NCBI RefSeq assembly: GCF_938017615.1
Contig: NZ_CALIJA010000088.1
Location: 1-10,965 of the forward strand
Source: an uncultured Campylobacter sp.
GTDB lineage: Bacteria; Campylobacterota; Campylobacteria; Campylobacterales; Campylobacteraceae
Direction of reading: 5' to 3'
Length of the DNA: 10,965 bases
The notes under the pieces were generated by a model that was given only the letters and a program-made list of their open reading frames with translations, searched no databases and was not told the DNA's origin. The translations under genes and the position numbers were made by a program. Shown here piece after piece: positions 7,185 through 10,965 of the stretch (position 1 is the stretch's first letter; each line of letters starts with the position of its first letter).

Positions 7185-8046
7185 AATTTAGCCCCCTAAG
7201 CCTGCGCCCGATGAGATGCGTGATCAGCGAACAAAGAAGAGTATAAATAAGCGCGACGTAGAGCAAAAAGCCCTCGATCTCAAAGCGCATGCCAAAAATT
7301 TCAAATTTCAGCACCTTCGAGACCTGCCACAAGATCGCGACGAAGGCGATGAGCTTGGCGAGATTGTAGACGAGCGATTTTACGAGATCGACGCTTTTTT
7401 GCACGAGCAGCAAGCTGTCCTCGGCGATACGCTGATCGGGGTTGTCTAGCTTTGTGATCGTTTTTGAAATTTCACGATCTGCGCGAGTTTTAGATGAAAT
7501 TTCATTCTCGCTTGCGCCGCTTTGCCCTGCTGCATTTTGCTTCGCCGCACTCGGTAAAATTTCAAGCCCGCCCGCGTCTCTATATAAAGCCGCGCTGTCC
7601 GCCTCAGCTGCGGAATACTCTGCGCGCTCGTTTAAATTTGCGTCGCCAGGTTTTTCTAAATTTGAACCGCCCCGGGCGCTAAAATTCCCCTCAAGACTCG
7701 TACGGTAGAAGTTTGCGTTATGTAGCCATTTGCGCTCCATCATCGCGCTTAGCCGCTCGCGCCAGACGATTACGAGCAGTTTGCGAAGCCAGCTGCCGCA
7801 GACGATGAAAAGCACAATGAGCGCCGTGTAGAGTAAAAATTCGCCCACGAGCGCGGGGATCAGCTCGCCCTTAAGCTCGCTTAGCGCGTCGTAAAAGCGC
7901 TTATCCCACGCGTTCATCAGCACGCTGATTTTGATGATAGCGAGGCTAAAACCAAGCGCGAGCAGCAGCAGCGCCCACAGCTTCGCCGCGCCCTTGCCGA
8001 ACCAGTGCGGACGTAGAATTTCAAAAAATTGCTTTAGCGTTTTCAA
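7160..8046 (-). pseudogene. SbmA/YddA-type ABC transporter, N-terminal part of membrane domain, frame-broken
   Basis: First half of the same transporter. Membrane helices at about residues 22-45 and 66-95 are followed by WRERLSAMMERKWLHNANFYR, a family hallmark. After an unusual insertion (residues 118-199) comes DNPDQRIAED at 201-210, the most conserved string of this family, then helices at about 225-245 and 258-275 and IGRRLRGLNFAKQRAEA (279-295). Family members continue with an acidic-aromatic-Arg motif (about D-F-R); here it is missing and the frame departs. The old frame stays open by chance down to 6853 without family-like sequence, so I end the real part near 7160. The start is TTG at 8046 with a weak AAAGAG before it. 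The repaired protein would have about 628 residues, or about 546 without the insertion, close to the ~560 of E. coli YddA. Confidence 0.82.
7450..7695 (-). other. 82-codon in-frame low-complexity insertion in the ABC transporter
   Basis: Between NANFYRTS and DNPDQRIAED, which in family members are separated by only about ten residues, lie some 82 extra residues rich in Ala, Ser, Glu, Asn and Arg with no hydrophobic segment. The DNA is studded with AAATTT words: the perfect 10-bp palindrome TGAAATTTCA occurs at 7465-7474 and again at 7495-7504 (exact 30-bp period), with TAAAATTTCA at 7555-7564. The segment is free of stops on the plus strand too (about 7442-7708). The insertion itself keeps the frame. 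It resembles an in-frame repeat-derived peptide, as Rickettsia palindromic elements do, but that is analogy only. Confidence 0.6.
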
Positions 8047-8434
8047 ATTTTCTCTTTAAATTTTAAAATTTAGCGCCGATTACAGCGAAATCGCGGGATT
8101 AAATTTGATCCCGCAGACTCGCGAGCGAATTTTATGCTCGCAAGTCTGTGCGTTTAATTCACTTGGAATTTCGCGAAATTAAATTTATCGCCCCTGCCCG
8201 CGATCGCCCGGATCGCTCGCGCTAATCAATCGTTAATCGACCAAATCGCGAGTTAAATTTTAATCCCGCGGCTTCGTTTAAATTTTACCCGTCTCGCCAC
8301 GCGCTACTTGCGACAAAGCTTGGCCTCTCGCCTCTGCGCCCGCTTCATCCGCGCTCTTATAAAGTCCGATTTATCCGCAACCGCGTGCGAGGGAGTTTAT
8401 CCAAGTTCACATAAGCGCGAAATTCCATCCGCAC
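8047..8434. other. Non-coding stretch dense in inverted repeats
   Basis: 388 bp between the end of the siderophore receptor and the start of the ABC transporter. I see no credible gene and no tRNA. It holds several strong palindromes: arms GCGGGAT/ATCCCGC at 8093-8114, arms AGACTCGCGAGC/GCTCGCAAGTCT (one mismatch) at 8115-8147, a perfect 14-bp palindrome at 8167-8180, and arms GCGATC/GATCGC at 8200-8216. An inverted near-copy of 8092-8106 lies at 8255-8270. Part 8271-8434 is GC-richer and shows no structure I could name. It probably carries the receptor 3' end and the leader of the transporter. Confidence 0.6.
8093..8147. repeat. Two tandem hairpins upstream of the ABC transporter
   Basis: Hairpin A: 7-bp perfect arms (8093-8099 and 8108-8114) with an 8-nt AT loop. 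Hairpin B starts at the next base: 12-bp arms with one mismatch (8115-8126 and 8136-8147) and a 9-nt AT loop. They lie 47-101 nt upstream of the transporter start on its strand. Neither is followed by a T-run on either strand, so intrinsic termination is not well supported. A structured leader, an operator pair or a repeat element remain possible. Confidence 0.6.
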
Positions 8435-10411
8435 CTAATATGTATAATTAAGCGTCAACATAAAATTCCGCGGCTCGCCATAGTAGTTGTTATGTCCCGC
8501 GACGCGATTTTGCGTATTTTCAAAATACTTCTTATCCGTGATGTTTTTAACCGCAAAATTTACGCTAAAGTGTTTGTCGAAATGGTAGCCGATGTTTGCG
8601 TCCCACAGCGCGTAAGCCTTTTGCGGCGCGGCATAATACGCAACGTTTTCGCGATATATCGAAGCGGTTTTGCTCTGATAGCGCACGCCCGTACCCAGGG
8701 CGATCTTACGATTTTCGCCGAGCGGGATTTCATAGTTCGTGTAGAACTTAAACAGATGCTTCGGAATGTAGCGTTTGGCGTTTGCGCCCTTGCTATAATC
8801 GACCGCTGCGGAGGTTCTTTCCGTCTTTAAATAGACGCTGCGGTTGAAAGTATATCCCGCGAATAATTTCCAATTCTCAGTAAGCGAGCCTTGCAGCTCG
8901 GCATCTATGCCGCGACTTCGCACCTTACCCTCGGCGATGGAGTAGTTCGTATTAAGAGGATCGCTCATCGCCCTATTTTTCTGAATGATCTGAAATAGCG
9001 CGACATTCGTATTAAGCGCGCCGTCAAAAAATTCTCCCTTCACACCGGTTTCTAAATTATAGCCGACTACGGGATCTAAAATTTTACCGTCCTTGTCGCG
9101 CGCAGCTTGCGGCTTAAAAATTTCGGCATAGCTTGCGTACCACGAAAAATTATCCGCAAAATCCCAGACCACTCCCGCATACGGCGTGAAATCCGATTTG
9201 CTCGGGCTTGCGCTATGCGAAGCCGTACCGCGCAAAATATTATAATAATACCTGCTGTAGGTTACCTTCGAAAAGCGCCCGCCGAGCAAAAAGTGAAAAT
9301 CGTCGGTTAAGTTTAATCTAGTCCCGAGCGAGATCGCGCGCTGCTTTATGGTAGTGGAGCTTCTGTCTTTAAAGCTAGCGGCGCTCCAATCGGGCTGAGC
9401 GATCCTTGAGCGGTCCCAGTTATAAATATTCATCCCCAGCGACGCCAAAGACGAATCTCTCGTTCTGGTCTCGCGCCAATTAAGCTTTTCGTGGCTAAGC
9501 GAGCCGTTTAAGAAAAAGTCGTGCTTCTGCCCAAATGCTTCAAATTTGCCGTCTAGCCCCGTTTGAAACCCGATCTCTTTGGAGTCGTTATCGTAAATTC
9601 TATATCGCACCGTATGCGACGTAGTGCCGTTGTAAGGATCTGCCCCGCCGAGCGCTCCGAATTTTAACATGCTGCCGCTATCGGTATAATTGAGCCTCGC
9701 ATAGGCTTTCAGATCATCGCTAAATTCGTGCGAGAGTTCGCTGTAGACGTTAAATTTTTTATATTCGCTCTCATCCCAGTCCGAGCCGAAATAGCTTCTG
9801 CGCGGTAAATTTAGTAAATTTCCATGATTATCTAAAACGGGCACGCCGTAAATATCATAGACGCCGACGGTTTTTTGCCACAAAAATCCCGCGCTAAGAA
9901 GCGTTTTATCGGCCACGTCAAATTCCGTCGAAACGCCGACGCCTTCGCGATAGCCGTTGCGCGGATAGTCCTTAAACGAGCCCGTTTTACTTAAAATTCC
10001 GATCAGCCGCGCGCGTGCCGTACCACTTTGATTTATCGCATCCGTAACGTCGATCATACCGCGATAATTATCCCAGCTACCGCCGCTTAGACTTGCGTTA
10101 AAGCCGAACTGGTCGCTCGGACGCTTTCGGATTAAATTTATCGTGCCGCCGGGTTCGCCGTTGCTTTGCGTAAGGCCCGCTACGCCGCGCAGAACCTCGA
10201 CGCGATCGTAGAATTCCAAATCGGTAAATTCCTTCGATGAGCCCAGCGGCCCGAACACGGAGCTAGAAACCGAGCTTGCGATGCCGTCTTCTTGGATATT
10301 ATCGACATAAAAGCCGCGCGAGACGATGCGATTGCCGCCTGCGTCGTTATTTAGTGAAATGCCGGTGGTGTATTTTGAAAGAGCCTCTTCGGCGTTGTGC
10401 AGGCTCAGATC
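8435..10411 (-). CDS. TonB-dependent siderophore receptor, C-terminal part (plug and beta-barrel), reached by -1 frame change
   Basis: Outer-membrane receptor for a ferric siderophore, FpvA/FhuE/FoxA-like. This frame encodes most of the plug and the whole 22-strand-type barrel. It opens as DLSLHNAEEALSKYTTGISL, then IVSRGFYVDNIQEDGI (the usual SRGF-x-V-D-N-x-x-x-DG), then LEFYDRVEVLRGVAGLTQSN and GEPGGTINLIRKRP, which are family signatures. Later segments alternate aromatic and polar residues (for example DFTPYAGVVWDFADNFSWYA), and the C-terminus NFMLTLNYTY ends on an aromatic residue as outer-membrane proteins do. The frame has no proper start: the GTG at 10258 lies inside the plug (SVFGPLG), and plug sequence continues unbroken upstream to 10411. 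With the 10405-10875 part it gives an 813-residue receptor. Confidence 0.88.
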   Translation of the reverse strand, partial: DLSLHNAEEALSKYTTGISLNNDAGGNRIVSRGFYVDNIQEDGIASSVSSSVFGPLGSSKEFTDLEFYDRVEVLRGVAGLTQSNGEPGGTINLIRKRPSDQFGFNASLSGGSWDNYRGMIDVTDAINQSGTARARLIGILSKTGSFKDYPRNGYREGVGVSTEFDVADKTLLSAGFLWQKTVGVYDIYGVPVLDNHGNLLNLPRRSYFGSDWDESEYKKFNVYSELSHEFSDDLKAYARLNYTDSGSMLKFGALGGADPYNGTTSHTVRYRIYDNDSKEIGFQTGLDGKFEAFGQKHDFFLNGSLSHEKLNWRETRTRDSSLASLGMNIYNWDRSRIAQPDWSAASFKDRSSTTIKQRAISLGTRLNLTDDFHFLLGGRFSKVTYSRYYYNILRGTASHSASPSKSDFTPYAGVVWDFADNFSWYASYAEIFKPQAARDKDGKILDPVVGYNLETGVKGEFFDGALNTNVALFQIIQKNRAMSDPLNTNYSIAEGKVRSRGIDAELQGSLTENWKLFAGYTFNRSVYLKTERTSAAVDYSKGANAKRYIPKHLFKFYTNYEIPLGENRKIALGTGVRYQSKTASIYRENVAYYAAPQKAYALWDANIGYHFDKHFSVNFAVKNITDKKYFENTQNRVAGHNNYYGEPRNFMLTLNYTY

Positions 10412-10417
10412 TTTAAA
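10381..10417 (-). promoter_or_regulatory. Candidate -1 ribosomal frameshift site (slippery heptamer plus hairpin)
   Basis: On the minus strand the 0-frame codons are CTT TTA AAG ATC TGA. T TTA AAG (10417-10411) fits the X XXY YYZ slippery pattern exactly. Slipping back one base makes the next codons GAT CTG AGC CTG, which is the expected receptor sequence with no residue lost or gained. Four nt after the heptamer begins a hairpin: GAGCCT (10406-10401), a 14-nt loop, AGGCTC (10386-10381). No Shine-Dalgarno-like stimulator is obvious upstream. The same sequence would also arise if one A were lost from AAAA. Confidence 0.5.
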
Positions 10418-10875
10418 AGCTGATTGGAGATGACGCTTATGGATTGCGGCATTTCTCTTATGCTTAAATTTAGCCCCGTCGCAGTGCTCATATTGCCCGT
10501 CGTATACGAGCCGGTGCCTTCGGTAGTGGACAGATCGGCCTTGCCCGTGACGTTTATGGTGCCGAGATTATCGCCGTCTGAGCTCTGCGGCGTAGAATTT
10601 GCCGCGCTACCGCTTTGTGACATGGAATTTACGACGGTAGAACTCGCTGGTTCTTGCGTAGAGCTTTTCGGCGCCGCACTATTGGCGGCGGAATTTGAAG
10701 CAGACGGTGCGGAGCTCCGTGATACGGCGGCTGCATGTGAGCTTTGCAACGACGAAATTTTAGAGGTAGAGCTCGCGACGGGCGAGTTTTGAGAAGCGCC
10801 GCTATTTTGCGCCGCAGTAAGCCAAAACGGCGAGCAAAGTAGCGCAAAAGAAAGTAAAATTTTACCCTTTTTCAT
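10405..10875 (-). CDS. TonB-dependent siderophore receptor, N-terminal part (signal peptide, linker, TonB box, start of plug)
   Basis: ATG at 10875 with AAGGA 5 nt upstream. Residues 1-22 form a Sec signal peptide (MKKGK, hydrophobic core LLSFALLCSPFWL, TAA before the likely cut). Residues 23-102 are a Ser/Ala/Asn-rich low-complexity linker with no similarity to the STN signalling domain that some siderophore receptors carry here. NLGTINVTG (103-111) is a TonB-box-like string. TEGTGSYTT-x-x-MSTATGLNLSIREMPQS (118-144) is the classic plug opening of FpvA/FhuE-type receptors. The frame reads SNQLLKI and hits TGA at 10405-10407, whereas family members continue as S-N-Q-x-x-K-D-x-x-L; that continuation is present in the -1 frame from 10411. 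As a free 156-residue product it would be non-functional. Confidence 0.85.
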   Translation of the reverse strand: MKKGKILLSFALLCSPFWLTAAQNSGASQNSPVASSTSKISSLQSSHAAAVSRSSAPSASNSAANSAAPKSSTQEPASSTVVNSMSQSGSAANSTPQSSDGDNLGTINVTGKADLSTTEGTGSYTTGNMSTATGLNLSIREMPQSISVISNQLLKI

Positions 10876-10965
10876 AAAAATCCTTTTTAGATTTTATAAT
10901 CTATATCAATTTACTAGCGGGATTATCTTACAATTCCTCTTAAATAATAATAAAATTTTTAATAA
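10876..10965 (-). promoter_or_regulatory. Siderophore receptor promoter region with candidate operator
   Basis: AT-rich region before the receptor. On the minus strand AAGGA at 10881-10885 is the ribosome site. A 16-bp inverted repeat at 10888-10903 (TAGATT, 4-nt spacer, AATCTA) covers a possible -10 TATAAA (10893-10898); an alternative -10, TATAGA, is at 10900-10905. A GATAATC half-site like those in Fur boxes lies at 10921-10927, but no full Fur palindrome is visible. Iron control is likely from the gene type; the operator call is by eye only. Confidence 0.4.

Noticed and set aside
7442..7708. 88-codon open frame on the plus strand over the transporter insertion
   Set aside because: No ribosome site or family features. 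It is better explained by the stop-poor composition of the insertion, though its match to the insertion limits is noted there.
8200..8207. GCGATCGC palindrome as a special site
   Set aside because: A single 8-bp palindrome in GATCG-rich DNA is expected by chance; kept only as part of the palindrome cluster.
8271..8434. RNA gene or small gene downstream of the receptor
   Set aside because: Searched by eye for tRNA arms, start-plus-ribosome-site pairs and terminator stems and found none convincing.
10424..10792. 122-codon open frame on the plus strand
   Set aside because: Antisense to the Ser/Ala-rich linker of the receptor, where low complexity keeps several frames open.
1..10965. CRISPR array, insertion sequence or integrase
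   Set aside because: No regularly spaced direct repeats, no transposase or recombinase motifs, and no terminal repeats with target duplication are visible.

Overview
The window looks like chromosome of a Campylobacter-type epsilonproteobacterium. The evidence is the glmM-lspA-hemJ and rpsT-prfA gene neighbourhoods, which I recall from Campylobacter, the AT-rich spacers full of AAATTT words, and the AAGGA/AAGGAG ribosome sites. Base composition in coding regions is higher in GC than C. jejuni, which would fit the oral/periodontal campylobacters (gracilis, curvus, rectus or showae group). The species is inference and could not be checked here.

Layout: (1) 23-3980, minus strand: a housekeeping/envelope gene string read glmM, lspA, TM2-SHOCT membrane protein, hemJ, nhaA. 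(2) 3981-4132: divergent promoter region. (3) 4133-5497, plus strand: rpsT and prfA, with a hairpin over the rpsT stop codon. (4) 5510-5998, minus strand: a small two-helix membrane protein of unknown role, convergent with prfA, whose leader holds a nested inverted repeat. (5) 6162-8046, minus strand: an SbmA/YddA-type ABC transporter (membrane and ATPase domains in one protein). It is split by a frame change near 7150-7162 and carries an 82-codon in-frame low-complexity insertion. (6) 8047-8434: a non-coding stretch dense in palindromes. (7) 8435-10875, minus strand: a TonB-dependent ferric-siderophore receptor split into two frames at 10411. (8) 10876-10965: its promoter region.

The first half is ordinary. 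GlmM makes glucosamine-1-phosphate for peptidoglycan and LPS, LspA matures lipoproteins, HemJ serves haem synthesis, NhaA exports sodium, and S20 and RF1 serve translation. The second half is an accessory iron/peptide transport block in which both large genes are out of frame.

The most interesting spot is the receptor break. The reading frame changes exactly at a canonical -1 slippery heptamer (T TTA AAG), with a stop codon one codon later and a 6-bp hairpin 4 nt downstream. A -1 slip there restores an 813-residue receptor with no loss of expected sequence. That is either programmed frameshifting or a one-base loss from an A run; the sequence alone cannot decide. Second come the in-frame insertion in the transporter, which looks like a foreign or repeat-derived peptide segment, and the roughly 27 copies of the octamer TAAAATTT/AAATTTTA across the window.
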